Below are positions 1-9,500 of a DNA stretch of 64,000 bases, piece after piece. A program made the translations under genes and the position numbers. The notes beneath the pieces are model-generated. The model did no database searches. It was not told where the DNA came from and saw nothing but the letters and a program-made list of their open reading frames with translations. Location: the NCBI RefSeq assembly GCF_000746525.1, contig NZ_CP009048.1, positions 5,407,501 through 5,471,500 on the forward strand, in the 5' to 3' direction. This stretch comes from Pseudomonas alkylphenolica (lineage in GTDB: Bacteria > Pseudomonadota > Gammaproteobacteria > Pseudomonadales > Pseudomonadaceae). How positions within the stretch are numbered: the stretch's first letter is position 1; each line of letters starts with the position of its first letter.

Positions 1-462
1 TTCCTGCATGCGTTGCATTTCCTGGGCGTACAGGGCGTCGAAGTTGACTGGCGACAGCATCAGCGCCGGGAACGAACCACGGGTCACCAGGCTGTCCAGT
101 GCTTCGCGCGCGTACGGGAACAGGATGTTCGGGCAGAACGCACCCAGAGTGTGGCTCATCGAAGCCGCATCGAGATTCTTGATCAGGAAGATACCGGCCT
201 GCTGGACTTCAGCGATGAAGGCCACTTCGTCAGCGTTCTTGACGGTTACCGACAGGGTCAGTACGACTTCGTGGAAATCGCCTTCCAGACCTTTCTGCTT
301 GGTGTTCAGGTCCAGGGCAACACTCGGCTCCCACTGCTGACGGAAGATCGCCGGGCTTTTCGGCGCTTCGAACGACAGGTCACGCACATAGATGCGCTGC
401 AGGGAGAATTGCGGGGTGCTTTCGTCGGCTGCTGCTGCGTCGTTGTTCTGTTGATCAGTCAT
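1..462 (-). CDS. secB: Protein-export chaperone SecB (C-terminal end outside window)
   Basis: SecB is a cytosolic homotetrameric chaperone that holds unfolded preproteins and passes them to SecA for Sec export. 154 codons are visible, close to the family's usual ~160, so only the last few residues are missing beyond base 1. After an Ala/Asp-rich N-terminus ([15 protein letters not shown]) the protein shows the typical SecB core, with [16 protein letters not shown] and the [18 protein letters not shown] stretch of the peptide-binding groove. The ATG at 460-462 follows a GGAT-type ribosome site. It is the last of three same-strand genes with grxC 41 nt upstream, the usual rhodanese-grxC-secB arrangement of gammaproteobacteria. 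Identification is firm. Confidence 0.97.
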   Translation of the reverse strand, partial: MTDQQNNDAAAADESTPQFSLQRIYVRDLSFEAPKSPAIFRQQWEPSVALDLNTKQKGLEGDFHEVVLTLSVTVKNADEVAFIAEVQQAGIFLIKNLDAASMSHTLGAFCPNILFPYAREALDSLVTRGSFPALMLSPVNFDALYAQEMQRMQE

Positions 463-503
463 GACAGATCCTTCTTTCCAGGGTCTTTAATAGGGGTTCT
501 GGT

Positions 504-758
504 TCAGGCCTTGAGCAAGCCGTCGAGTTTACCGGCGCGCTCAAGGGCATACAGGTCGTCGCAACCGCCGACGTGGGTACTGCCGATCCAGATCTGCGGC
601 ACCGAGGTACGGCCGGCCTTCTGGCTCATTTCGGCGCGCACCTGCGGCTTGCCATCGACCTTGATCTCTTCGAAGGCCACACCTTTGCTCTGCAGCAGGC
701 GCTTGGCCTGCGAGCAATAAGGGCAGTAATCGCTGGAATAGACGATGACGTCGCTCAT
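504..758 (-). CDS. grxC: Glutaredoxin 3
   Basis: Small glutathione-dependent disulfide oxidoreductase of the cytosol that reduces protein disulfides and protein-glutathione mixed disulfides. 84 residues, the normal GrxC length, with a thioredoxin fold. The dithiol active site CPYC is at residues 12-15 (SSDYCPYCSQAK), followed by the cis-Pro motif TSVPQIWIG and the GGCDDL glutathione-binding turn. It starts 1 nt after the stop of the rhodanese-like gene, so the two are probably co-translated, and it is followed by secB. Nothing unusual is seen in the sequence. Confidence 0.97.
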   Translation of the reverse strand: MSDVIVYSSDYCPYCSQAKRLLQSKGVAFEEIKVDGKPQVRAEMSQKAGRTSVPQIWIGSTHVGGCDDLYALERAGKLDGLLKA

Positions 759-759
759 T

Positions 760-1176
760 TCACTTCACCAATGGCAGGTTGTCGGCTTTCCAGCTCGACA
801 CACCGCCAGACAGCTTGGCAGCGGTGAAACCGGCTTTGAGCAGTTCGCGGGCGGTGGTGCCAGCGTGCTGGCCCATGGCGTCGACGACGATCAGGGTCTT
901 GTTGGCCTTGTGCTTTTCCAGCTCGCCGATACGCGCGGCGAACTTGTCCTGCGGAATGTTCAGGGCACCGACGATATGGCCAGCGGCGTAATCCTTGGTC
1001 GAACGAATGTCGATCACCAGGCCTTTATCGCTGTTGACCAGCGCGGTCAGCTCGCCAGTGCTCAGGCTGCGTCCGCCTTTGCGCGCTTCGGTGATGATCA
1101 GCAGCACCAGCAGAACGACGAAGATACCAACCAGCAGATAGTGATTTGTTGCGAATTCAATCAGGTGAGCAACCAT
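760..1176 (-). CDS. Membrane-anchored rhodanese-like protein lacking the catalytic cysteine (YibN type)
   Basis: 138 residues: an N-terminal transmembrane helix (about residues 14-29, LLVGIFVVLLVLLIIT) followed by one rhodanese domain (about 38-138, with LVIDIRSTKDYAAGHI and the closing GGVSSWKADNLP). In active rhodaneses the loop after the central strand carries a persulfide-forming Cys (CxxGxR/S). Here the equivalent loop reads VVDAMGQHAG, so Asp occupies the Cys position, and there is no Cys anywhere in the protein. Sulfur transfer by the classical mechanism is therefore not expected, and a structural or binding role is more likely. It is the first gene of the grxC-secB cluster and divergent from gpmI. 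The fold call is firm; the function is unknown. Confidence 0.9.
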   Translation of the reverse strand: MVAHLIEFATNHYLLVGIFVVLLVLLIITEARKGGRSLSTGELTALVNSDKGLVIDIRSTKDYAAGHIVGALNIPQDKFAARIGELEKHKANKTLIVVDAMGQHAGTTARELLKAGFTAAKLSGGVSSWKADNLPLVK

Positions 1177-1391
1177 CGGAGGGTGTTCCAGGCCATTAAA
1201 AATGTTGGCCAGTATACACAGCCCCCAAGGTCGGCCAAAGCCCGCCCGACCGGCTTGTCGGCAGTAATTCTCAGCTAACCCCTGCAGTCCGTCGGCCAGC
1301 AGCCGGTGGCGAACAAGGTTAATTCGTCATTCATGGCCAATTTGCCCTAAAATGCGTGTCTTTATCATCTGAACAACCGTGAGTGGGATTG

Positions 1392-2927
1392 ATGACGAGC
1401 ACGCCAAAACCTTTGGTCCTGATCATCCTGGATGGTTTCGGTCACAGCGAAAGCCACGAATACAACGCCATCTATTCGGCCAACACGCCGGTCTACGATC
1501 GCCTGCGCGCTACCCAGCCGCACGGCTTGATCTCCGGCTCCGGCATGGACGTCGGTTTGCCTGACGGACAGATGGGCAACTCCGAGGTCGGCCACATGAA
1601 CCTCGGTGCCGGTCGCGTGGTGTACCAGGACTTTACCCGGGTCACCAAGGCCATCAAGGACGGCGAGTTCTTCGACAACGCCGTACTCTGCGGCGCAGTC
1701 GACAAGGCCGTGGCTGCCGGCAAGGCCGTGCACATCCTCGGCCTGCTGTCCGATGGCGGCGTGCACAGTCACCAGGATCACCTGATCGCCATGGCCGAAC
1801 TGGCTGCTCAGCGTGGTGCCGAGAAAATCTACCTGCACGCCTTCCTCGACGGTCGCGACACGCCGCCGAAAAGCGCGCAATCGTCCATCGAGCTGCTCGA
1901 CGCCACCTTCGCCAAGCTCGGCAAGGGCCGCATCGCCAGCCTGATCGGCCGCTACTTCGCCATGGACCGCGACAACCGCTGGGACCGCGTATCGGCTGCC
2001 TACAACCTGATCGTCGACAGCGCCGCCGAATACACCGCCGACAGCGCCCTGGCCGGCCTGGAAGCGGCCTATGCCCGTGGCGAAAGCGATGAGTTCGTCA
2101 AAGCCACGCGCGTTGGCGAAGCGGTCACGGTCGAAGACGGCGATGCGGTGATCTTCATGAACTTCCGCGCCGACCGCGCCCGCGAACTGTCGCGGGTGTT
2201 CGTCGAAGCCGACTTCAACGAGTTCCCACGCGCGCGCCTGCCGAAACTGGCCGCCTATATCGGCCTGACCCAGTACTCGGCCAAGATCCCGGCGCCTGCC
2301 GCGTTCGCACCGGGCAGCCTGGACAACGTGCTCGGCGAATACCTGGCGAAAAACGGCAAGACCCAGCTGCGTATTGCCGAAACCGAGAAGTACGCCCACG
2401 TCACTTTCTTCTTCTCCGGCGGCCGTGAAGAGCCGTTCGAAGGCGAAGAGCGCATCCTGATCCCGTCGCCGAAGGTCGCCACCTATGACCTGCAGCCGGA
2501 GATGAGCGCTCCGGAAGTCACCGACCGCATTGTCGAAGCCATCGAGCAGCAGCGCTACGACGTGATCGTGGTCAACTACGCCAACGGCGACATGGTCGGC
2601 CACAGCGGCGTGTTCGAAGCCGCAGTCAAGGCTGTCGAAGCCCTGGACTTGTGTGTCGGCCGTATCGTCGAGGCGCTGGACAAGGTCGGTGGCGAAGCCC
2701 TGATCACTGCCGACCACGGTAACGTCGAGCAGATGGAAGACGCCTGCACAGGTCAAGCGCACACCGCGCATACCACCGAGCCGGTGCCGTTCATCTATGT
2801 TGGCAAGCGCAACCTGCAGGTCCGCGAAGGCGGCGTGCTGGCTGACGTGGCGCCGACCATGCTCAAGCTGCTGGGCCTGGAAAAGCCGACAGAAATGACC
2901 GGTACGTCGATTCTGATCGACGCCTGA
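1392..2927 (+). CDS. gpmI: 2,3-bisphosphoglycerate-independent phosphoglycerate mutase
   Basis: Interconverts 3- and 2-phosphoglycerate in glycolysis and gluconeogenesis, using two Mn ions and a phosphoserine intermediate. 511 residues from the ATG at 1392, the usual size. Alkaline-phosphatase-fold metal motifs are present: LIILDGFG near residues 10-17, the catalytic Ser64 in [11 protein letters not shown], and the C-terminal [10 protein letters not shown] and [12 protein letters not shown] motifs. A GTG nine bases upstream at 1383 is in frame, but the ATG gives the standard start [10 protein letters not shown]. The gene is divergent from the rhodanese-grxC-secB cluster and ends in a strong intrinsic terminator, so it is probably monocistronic. 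Confidence 0.97.
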   Translation: MTSTPKPLVLIILDGFGHSESHEYNAIYSANTPVYDRLRATQPHGLISGSGMDVGLPDGQMGNSEVGHMNLGAGRVVYQDFTRVTKAIKDGEFFDNAVLCGAVDKAVAAGKAVHILGLLSDGGVHSHQDHLIAMAELAAQRGAEKIYLHAFLDGRDTPPKSAQSSIELLDATFAKLGKGRIASLIGRYFAMDRDNRWDRVSAAYNLIVDSAAEYTADSALAGLEAAYARGESDEFVKATRVGEAVTVEDGDAVIFMNFRADRARELSRVFVEADFNEFPRARLPKLAAYIGLTQYSAKIPAPAAFAPGSLDNVLGEYLAKNGKTQLRIAETEKYAHVTFFFSGGREEPFEGEERILIPSPKVATYDLQPEMSAPEVTDRIVEAIEQQRYDVIVVNYANGDMVGHSGVFEAAVKAVEALDLCVGRIVEALDKVGGEALITADHGNVEQMEDACTGQAHTAHTTEPVPFIYVGKRNLQVREGGVLADVAPTMLKLLGLEKPTEMTGTSILIDA

Positions 2928-2965
2928 AGCCGCTAAACCGGCCGCAACGGTCGGTTTTCCGGACA

Positions 2966-3001
2966 AACGCCTCAATGCAGTTGCCTTGAGGCGTTTTTTT
3001 T
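2966..3001 (+). terminator. Intrinsic terminator after gpmI
   Basis: A perfect 10-bp stem (AACGCCTCAA at 2966-2975 with TTGAGGCGTT at 2986-2995) and a 10-nt loop are followed by a run of T to 3001. It lies 39 nt after the gpmI stop and separates gpmI from envC. Confidence 0.9.
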
Positions 3002-3055
3002 GCAAGCCGCGGCGGGCATACTAGGCCAGTCTCTATCCCTGGTGTCGCCCACTCC

Positions 3056-4339
3056 ATGTTTCGCGCCCTGATTGTTCTAGCCCTGTCTTGCCTGCTCAGC
3101 CCGGCGTTTGCCGACGAGCGCGCGCAAACCCAGCAGCAACTCGACGCCACGCGTCAGGACATTGCCGAGCTGAAGAAAATGCTCGGCCAGTTGCAGCAGG
3201 AAAAATCCGGTGTGCAGAAAGACCTGCGCAGCACAGAAACCGACATCGGCAAGCTGGAAAAGCAGGTGGAGGCCCTGCAACAGGAACTAAAAAAGACTCA
3301 GGGCGAGCTGGAGCGCCTTGATCACGAGAAAAAAAAACTCCAGAGCGCCCGCGTTGAACAACAACGCCTGATTGCCATCCAGGCCCGTTCGGCTTACCAG
3401 AACGGTCGCGAGGAATACCTCAAGCTGCTGCTCAACCAGCAGAACCCGGAGAAATTCGCGCGCACCCTGACCTATTACGATTACCTGAGCCAGGCGCGCC
3501 TGGAGCAGTTGCGCAGCTTCAATGAAACCTTGCGCCAGCTGGCCAACGTCGAGCAGGACATCAGCCTGCAGCAGGCCCAGTTGCTGGCCCAGCAAGGTAA
3601 CCTCGATGCCCAGCGCCAGGAACTGGAAAAAGTCCGCACCGAACGCCAGCAGGTGCTGGCCAAGCTGAACAACGACGTCAAGGCCCGTGACCAGAAGCTG
3701 CAAGCTCGTGAGCAAGACCAGGCCGACCTGAGCAAGGTCCTCAAGACCATCGAGGAAACCCTCGCCCGTCAGGCCCGTGAAGCCGAAGAAGCGCGGCAAA
3801 AGGCGCTGCTAGCGGCTCAGGAGGCGGAAAAGCAGCGCCAGCGCGAAGCCCTGGCAGCCAAGGAAGATGCGCCGAGCAAGCCCAAGAGCATCCCCGGCCC
3901 GCTGGTTTCCAGCAGCGGCGAAACCTTCGGCGGCGCTTTTTCTTCAGCCCGGGGCAAACTTCCATGGCCAGTCAATGGTCGATTGCTGGCACGCTTTGGC
4001 GAAACCCGCGGCGGTGATTCGCGGACCAAATGGGACGGCGTGATGATCAGCGCCTCCCCAGGCAGCCAGGTGCGTGCCGTGCACGGTGGCCGGGTGGTGT
4101 TCGCCGACTGGTTGCGCGGCGCTGGACTTCTGGTCATTCTCGACCATGGTAATGGTTACCTGAGCCTCTACGGCCATAACCAGAGCCTGCTCAAGAGCGC
4201 CGGAGACGTCGTCAAGGCCGGCGAGGCCATTTCCACCGTCGGCAACAGCGGCGGCCAGGACAGCTCGGGGCTGTACTTCGCCATCCGCCAGCAAGGTCGC
4301 CCAAGCGATCCCGCACAATGGTGCCGTGCCCAGGGATAG
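3056..4339 (+). CDS. envC: Murein hydrolase activator EnvC-like (LytM/M23 domain)
   Basis: Periplasmic activator of septal N-acetylmuramyl-L-alanine amidases during daughter-cell separation. 427 residues: a signal peptide (1 to about 19, cut after SPAFA), a long Gln/Glu/Lys-rich coiled coil (about 25-250), an Ala/Lys/Glu linker, and a C-terminal LytM domain (about 300-425). The LytM domain is degenerate. The metal-binding HxxxD motif is replaced by KWDGVMI, and the HxH-type motif reads GLYFAIR, so it is probably not a peptidase, as is known for EnvC. It is followed by ctpA after 91 nt that contain an 8-bp hairpin (4361-4386) without a T-tract. The envC-ctpA-deacetylase order is typical of the EnvC locus. 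Confidence 0.93.
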   Translation: MFRALIVLALSCLLSPAFADERAQTQQQLDATRQDIAELKKMLGQLQQEKSGVQKDLRSTETDIGKLEKQVEALQQELKKTQGELERLDHEKKKLQSARVEQQRLIAIQARSAYQNGREEYLKLLLNQQNPEKFARTLTYYDYLSQARLEQLRSFNETLRQLANVEQDISLQQAQLLAQQGNLDAQRQELEKVRTERQQVLAKLNNDVKARDQKLQAREQDQADLSKVLKTIEETLARQAREAEEARQKALLAAQEAEKQRQREALAAKEDAPSKPKSIPGPLVSSSGETFGGAFSSARGKLPWPVNGRLLARFGETRGGDSRTKWDGVMISASPGSQVRAVHGGRVVFADWLRGAGLLVILDHGNGYLSLYGHNQSLLKSAGDVVKAGEAISTVGNSGGQDSSGLYFAIRQQGRPSDPAQWCRAQG

Positions 4340-4430
4340 GTACCACCACCCGTATTTGACGGCGTAGCGCGATATCGGGCTACGCCGAGGCTCCAGCCGG
4401 AGCGCTACCAGGATCAGGAGTTCGTTCGAC

Positions 4431-5753
4431 ATGCTGCATTCGCCTCGCCTCACCTCGCTGGCCCTGACCATCGCCCTGGTCCTCGGCGCGCCCCTGGCCC
4501 GTGCGGCCGAGCCCGTCAAGCCGACCTCGGTGCCGGCCACGACGGTATCGGCCCCTGCCAAGGCGCCACTGCCGCTGGACGAGCTGCGCACCTTCGCCGA
4601 AGTCATGGACCGGATCAAGGCGGCCTATGTGGAGCCGGTGGACGACAAAACCCTGCTGGAGAACGCCATCAAGGGCATGCTCAGCAACCTCGACCCGCAT
4701 TCCGCCTACCTCGGCCCGGAAGACTTCCAGGAGCTGCAGGAAAGCACCAGCGGCGAGTTCGGCGGCCTGGGCATCGAAGTCGGCATGGAAGACGGCTTCG
4801 TCAAAGTGGTATCGCCGATCGATGACACCCCGGCCTCGCGCGCCGGCATCGAGGCCGGTGACCTGATCGTCAAGATCAACGGCCAGCCGACCCGCGGCCA
4901 GACCATGACCGAAGCAGTCGACAAGATGCGCGGCAAGATCGGCGAGAAAATCACCCTGACTCTGGTGCGCGACGGCGGCACGCCTTTCGACGTGACCCTT
5001 GCCCGTGCGGTGATTCAGGTCAAGAGCGTCAAGAGCCAGCTGCTTGAAGACGGCTACGGCTATATCCGCATCACCCAGTTCCAGGTCAAGACCGGTGAAG
5101 AAGTCGGCAAGGCCCTGGCCAAGCTGCGTAAGGATAACGGCAAGAAGCTGCGCGGCCTGGTCCTCGACCTGCGCAACAACCCCGGTGGCGTGCTGCAGTC
5201 GGCGGTGGAAGTGGCTGACCACTTCCTGACCAAAGGCCTGATCGTCTACACCAAGGGCCGCATTGCCAACTCCGAGCTGCGCTTCTCTGCCGACCCGGCC
5301 GACGCCAGCGAAGGCGTGCCATTGGTGGTACTGATCAACGGTGGCAGTGCTTCGGCCTCGGAAATTGTCGCCGGCGCCCTGCAGGACTATAAACGTGGCG
5401 TGCTGATGGGCACCGACAGTTTCGGCAAAGGTTCGGTACAAACCGTACTGCCGCTGAACAACGACCGCGCCCTCAAACTCACCACCGCCTTGTACTACAC
5501 CCCGAACGGCCGCTCGATCCAGGCCCAGGGCATTGTCCCGGACATCGAAGTGCGTCAGGCCAAACTGACCGCCGAGGTGGACAACGACAACTTCAAGGAA
5601 GCCGACCTGCAGGGCCACCTGGGCAACGGCAACGGCGGCGCCGACCGACCATCGAGCAGTGCCAAACGCAAGGATCGTCCGCAGGACAATGACTTCCAGC
5701 TGAGCCAGGCCCTCAGCCTGCTCAAGGGCTTGAGCATTACTCACAGCAAGTGA
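4431..5753 (+). CDS. ctpA: Carboxyl-terminal processing protease, S41 family
   Basis: Periplasmic serine protease that trims or degrades envelope proteins from their C-termini. In Pseudomonas, CtpA-type proteases degrade peptidoglycan hydrolases. 440 residues: a signal peptide (1 to about 23), an N-terminal helical segment, a PDZ domain (about 95-185, GGLGIEVGMEDGFVKVV then AGIEAGDLIVKINGQ) and the S41 catalytic domain with LVLDLRNNPGGVLQSA. The nucleophile loop is NGGSASASEIVAGAL, and the general-base Lys is in SFGKGSVQTVLPL. The C-terminus (about 380-440) is charged and low in complexity. Its stop is 8 nt before the ATG of the deacetylase gene, so the two are probably cotranscribed. Confidence 0.94.
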   Translation: MLHSPRLTSLALTIALVLGAPLARAAEPVKPTSVPATTVSAPAKAPLPLDELRTFAEVMDRIKAAYVEPVDDKTLLENAIKGMLSNLDPHSAYLGPEDFQELQESTSGEFGGLGIEVGMEDGFVKVVSPIDDTPASRAGIEAGDLIVKINGQPTRGQTMTEAVDKMRGKIGEKITLTLVRDGGTPFDVTLARAVIQVKSVKSQLLEDGYGYIRITQFQVKTGEEVGKALAKLRKDNGKKLRGLVLDLRNNPGGVLQSAVEVADHFLTKGLIVYTKGRIANSELRFSADPADASEGVPLVVLINGGSASASEIVAGALQDYKRGVLMGTDSFGKGSVQTVLPLNNDRALKLTTALYYTPNGRSIQAQGIVPDIEVRQAKLTAEVDNDNFKEADLQGHLGNGNGGADRPSSSAKRKDRPQDNDFQLSQALSLLKGLSITHSK

Positions 5754-5761
5754 TCCCCTGC

Positions 5762-6535
5762 ATGCGTTACCTGTTGTGTCTTCTGCTGTACCTGTTGAGC
5801 GGGGCCGTGTTCGCGGCGCCTGCCCAACAGGGCAAGGCCTATATGAGCCTGATCATCGACGATCTTGGCCAGAGCAGCGCCCGCGATAGCCGCACCCTGG
5901 CGCTACCCGGCCCGGTGACCATGGCGATCATGCCCGACACCCCTCACGCCACTGAATTTGCCCGCCAGGCCCACAAGGCGGGCAAAACGGTGATCCTGCA
6001 CATGCCCATGGACCCGGCCACCGGCCCCTATGCCTGGCACCCCGGCACGCCGATAGCGGAACTGGCGCAACGTCTGGATGCGGCCTTGGCCAAGGTGCCC
6101 TACGCCGCCGGGATCAACAATCACATGGGCAGCCGCATGACCTCGCAAGCCGAGCCAATGGCCTGGCTGATGGGCGAACTGCAGCGCCGCCACCTGTTCT
6201 TTGTCGACAGCCGCACCAGCGCCGCCACCGTCGCCGCCGCCAAGGCTCAGTCAGTTGACCTGGCGCATGTTTCGCGCGATGTGTTCCTCGATGATGTACG
6301 TACAGCCGAGGCGATTGCCGGGCAATTGCGGCTTGGCGTCGAGCTGGCGCGTAAACAGGGATCAGCCGTACTGATCGGTCACCCTTACCCGCAAACCCTC
6401 GAAGTACTGGAACGTGAAATGCCCCGGCTCAGGAGCCAGGGCATCGAATTGATCAACCTTCGGCAGATGATTGCCGAACGGGGTAACCAGGCCATGCCTG
6501 CCCATGGCAGCCATGGCGTGTATCGCAATCGCTAA
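5762..6535 (+). CDS. Divergent polysaccharide deacetylase family protein (YibQ-like)
   Basis: 257 residues with a signal peptide (about 1-18, cut near VFAAPA) and a NodB-like divergent deacetylase fold: SLIIDDLGQSSARDSR, LPGPVTMAIMPDTPHA, VILHMPMDP, INNHMGSRMTS and FFVDSRTSA. The metal-ligand Asp and His positions of the family can be seen (DD, H in LHMP, NNHMGS). The substrate is not known; an exported role in envelope polysaccharide or peptidoglycan turnover is inferred from the EnvC-CtpA neighbours. ATG 5762 was chosen over an in-frame GTG at 5750 because it gives a clean signal peptide. It is convergent with the large toxin-like gene, 6 nt apart. Confidence 0.88.
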   Translation: MRYLLCLLLYLLSGAVFAAPAQQGKAYMSLIIDDLGQSSARDSRTLALPGPVTMAIMPDTPHATEFARQAHKAGKTVILHMPMDPATGPYAWHPGTPIAELAQRLDAALAKVPYAAGINNHMGSRMTSQAEPMAWLMGELQRRHLFFVDSRTSAATVAAAKAQSVDLAHVSRDVFLDDVRTAEAIAGQLRLGVELARKQGSAVLIGHPYPQTLEVLEREMPRLRSQGIELINLRQMIAERGNQAMPAHGSHGVYRNR

Positions 6536-6541
6536 AGCGGC

Positions 6542-9500
6542 TCACTCGAAAGGTATTACCCCAATGACGTCACTTAACGTCAGATTACCTCGATAGACCG
6601 CCAGCAACTCGTGCGAGCTGCCACGCACAGCCTCCATCTGCGTTTTCCAGCCCATCGTGCGCTGCGACCAGATTTTCAAGTGTCCTTTAGAAAACTGATG
6701 CGCCGGAGTCATGGCATCTCGATAATGGAAATGTGCCTCCCAAAGGCCTGCGCCTCTTTCATTGCCCCGAGATGGCAAACGCTGGATTTCATAGATATCC
6801 AGATAATCGTTAGGCGAAAGCACTTTTCGCCTGACGGTACGCCTAATGGAAATCTGTTTCTCATTGAACAGGAATCGAAGACTGGCAGCCGTCGGATGGC
6901 TAGTCGTCAGGTAGTAACTGGTCAACAGATCCTGCTGCGTGTCCTCCAGACGCGCGATAGCATCCTTCAGCTGCGTCTCAAGATCGCTAGCGACGCCTGT
7001 GCTTTCCAGGGCTTTTGAGGCTTCATTAAGTTTCTCGACATGCCCTTCAATCACCGATTGCATGCCAATCGGCTCATCTTTCCCGATATATTGCCTGGCC
7101 AGTCTGATGATCGACTCAAGCTGTCCAAGCGCTGCGCGCGCATTCGACCTGGCGGCTCCAACATCCCTGGAGCTGGGTAATGGCTGGACTTCGCTCGCCG
7201 GCTCTTCGACTTGCTCCACCCAATGATTATCTTGCCTGTTGAACGTCTTCAACACCTTGGCCCCAGAGGAGTCCCGTTGCTGCACGACGTTAACGCCATT
7301 GACCTCCACTTCTTCACCAATAACGCTGCGCCCACTGTGTGTCTGAACTACACGATGCTTGCCGTTTCGGCGCTGGTACAAACGAGGCTTGGGTAGAACA
7401 GGTTCGGAAAGCTCTGACTCACGGATCATCTGAGCCAATTCGTCCTCCGCTGAACCAATCAGGGTGTCGAGGACGCCCTGATACTGCCGGAGTGAGTCAC
7501 TCTTGATCGCAACACCACCGGTTTCGGCAAGATACGCCGCGTTCCACTGGGCGGCGCGGTAACTCTTCAACGCCCCCGTCAATACACTGATCCTGTCCGT
7601 CACTGACAGGTCAAGCGCCGCCAACTCACCATGGGCGCTTCCTGCGCTTTTCAACTCCTCATTCCACAGTTTCTGGTGAAACTGGATGAGTATCTCTTCA
7701 TCAATCTCCGCCTTGCGATCAAGACACAATTCCGCCAGGTCTTCGAGCAAGCCCATGAGTAGATCGTTGTAGGTAAGCCGACGCTGCTCGATCATTCCCT
7801 CTAACTGGACCTGCTTGCTCTGGCGTGCCTCGCTCTCGTCCAGGAAAACGATTTCATCATCCTTCAACGTGTCAGTCAGCAGCCAGTCCAGACGTTCCGA
7901 TGCCCAGAGAAGGTCAAAACGCAGCGTCACAGCTTTATCAACTAAAGATCGCACGAAGTCATAGTGCTCAAGCTCAGTGTCGCTGATAGGTTGCGCTACC
8001 ATTTCATTGATGAGCGTTTGCACATTGAGATGGTTGATTGTGGCCGCTAAATCGTTGTAGATAACCACGCAGTGATCGATCAGCTCCTGACGGATCGCGC
8101 CTCGCTGGCGCTTTACAGATGGCATCAACTCTTGTCGGGCAAACTTTGGCTGGACCATGTTCGACAGGACTTTGTCTAACTTCAGGTCCACTTTGATCAG
8201 TTCTTTCAGATCCTCAAACACCTGATACTTGGCTGCCAGGGCATCGGCTTTGGCTAACGCGATCTTCCTGTCGAACGCTAGAGTCAAGGTGAGACCGTCC
8301 ATATTTGCAGGCACTTTAGCCCTCTGGGCCTGCAGCTTTTCAATATGGCTCTCTCGATCGCCCAATGCTGCATTACTCAGGTTGAAACCTTCAGCGACGC
8401 GGTTTCGCTCGACGAGGACGGCCTCCTGCTGAGTGTTAAATCCATCAAACGCCTTCTGGTTCTCCTCCCTGACCAGGTCAACTCGCCGTCTCGGCCCGCC
8501 AGCCAGCAGACGCAACCCGGAGTCGACACGCCATTGTCCATGCTCTAAAAACAACCAGGGCCCCAAGGTTCCCTTAGCGCTGACCACTCGCACACCTTGC
8601 TCTGACACATCGACCCGATAAACATCAGCAGCCAACGCTGCATAGTAATGCCCGCCAATGCTGTACAAACCGTGGGTAGCCCCGGATTCGAGCGGCTGCA
8701 GGCCGTTCAGAGAAACATCTGAGCGCATAGTGAGTAGCGTCTTGCGCTGCTCGCCCGGGAGAACATTGACCCCATGCCTTCCACGCCAGGTAAAGTCCAG
8801 CTGCATGCCCAGGCGTTCTCCGAGCGAACCGGGCAAGCCTTGTTTCTCCAGCACCGGCACCAGCTCTATTTCCCCGAACTCCCGTTTTTGGGCCAGAGGC
8901 CCTTCAAGTCCGGAAACATCGGGCAAGCGACCGATCACAGACACTTCCCCCTGAGGCAATCGGCTATGGAACAGGACCATGCCCAGATTCAGGAGCAGAT
9001 CGACCACCGCGGCCGAGCGCTCGAACGCACTGCCCTGAGTAAGTGCCGACAGATCGCTTTTCAACCCGTGGATGCCCTGCACCAGCCAGGCCACGGTAGC
9101 TGCGGGTCCACGCAGCAACAAGGTGACCACGTCGAACAGCAACCAGGCACCTTCGGCAAGGATTGCCCAACGGCTCTCGGCATTTGATACTGACTGACGG
9201 TCGGCCAGTTCGACCAATAGATCGCGGTTTGCCTTGTAGAGCTTCGCATCGACGTCGATCCGCCAGAATTGCGTGGCAAGACTTGCCGGCTGTACTGATT
9301 CCGGCAGCAACGAAGTATCGAGGATCGGTCGCCCCAGATGCGGCTCGCTGAACCCGCCGTGGTCATAGACACTTCGCACTTGCGGCATCAACCAGTCGAG
9401 GATGCTGTCCTGCAGTGCTCCTTCCTGACGAATCGCGACCATCATCGCCTCAAGGCTGGCGAATTCCTTGATAGACAAAGATGCATATAAAGGCCGGTAC

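Noticed and set aside
3950..4339. Active M23 metallopeptidase in the EnvC protein
   Set aside because: The HxxxD and HxH metal ligands are replaced, so it is an activator-type LytM domain.
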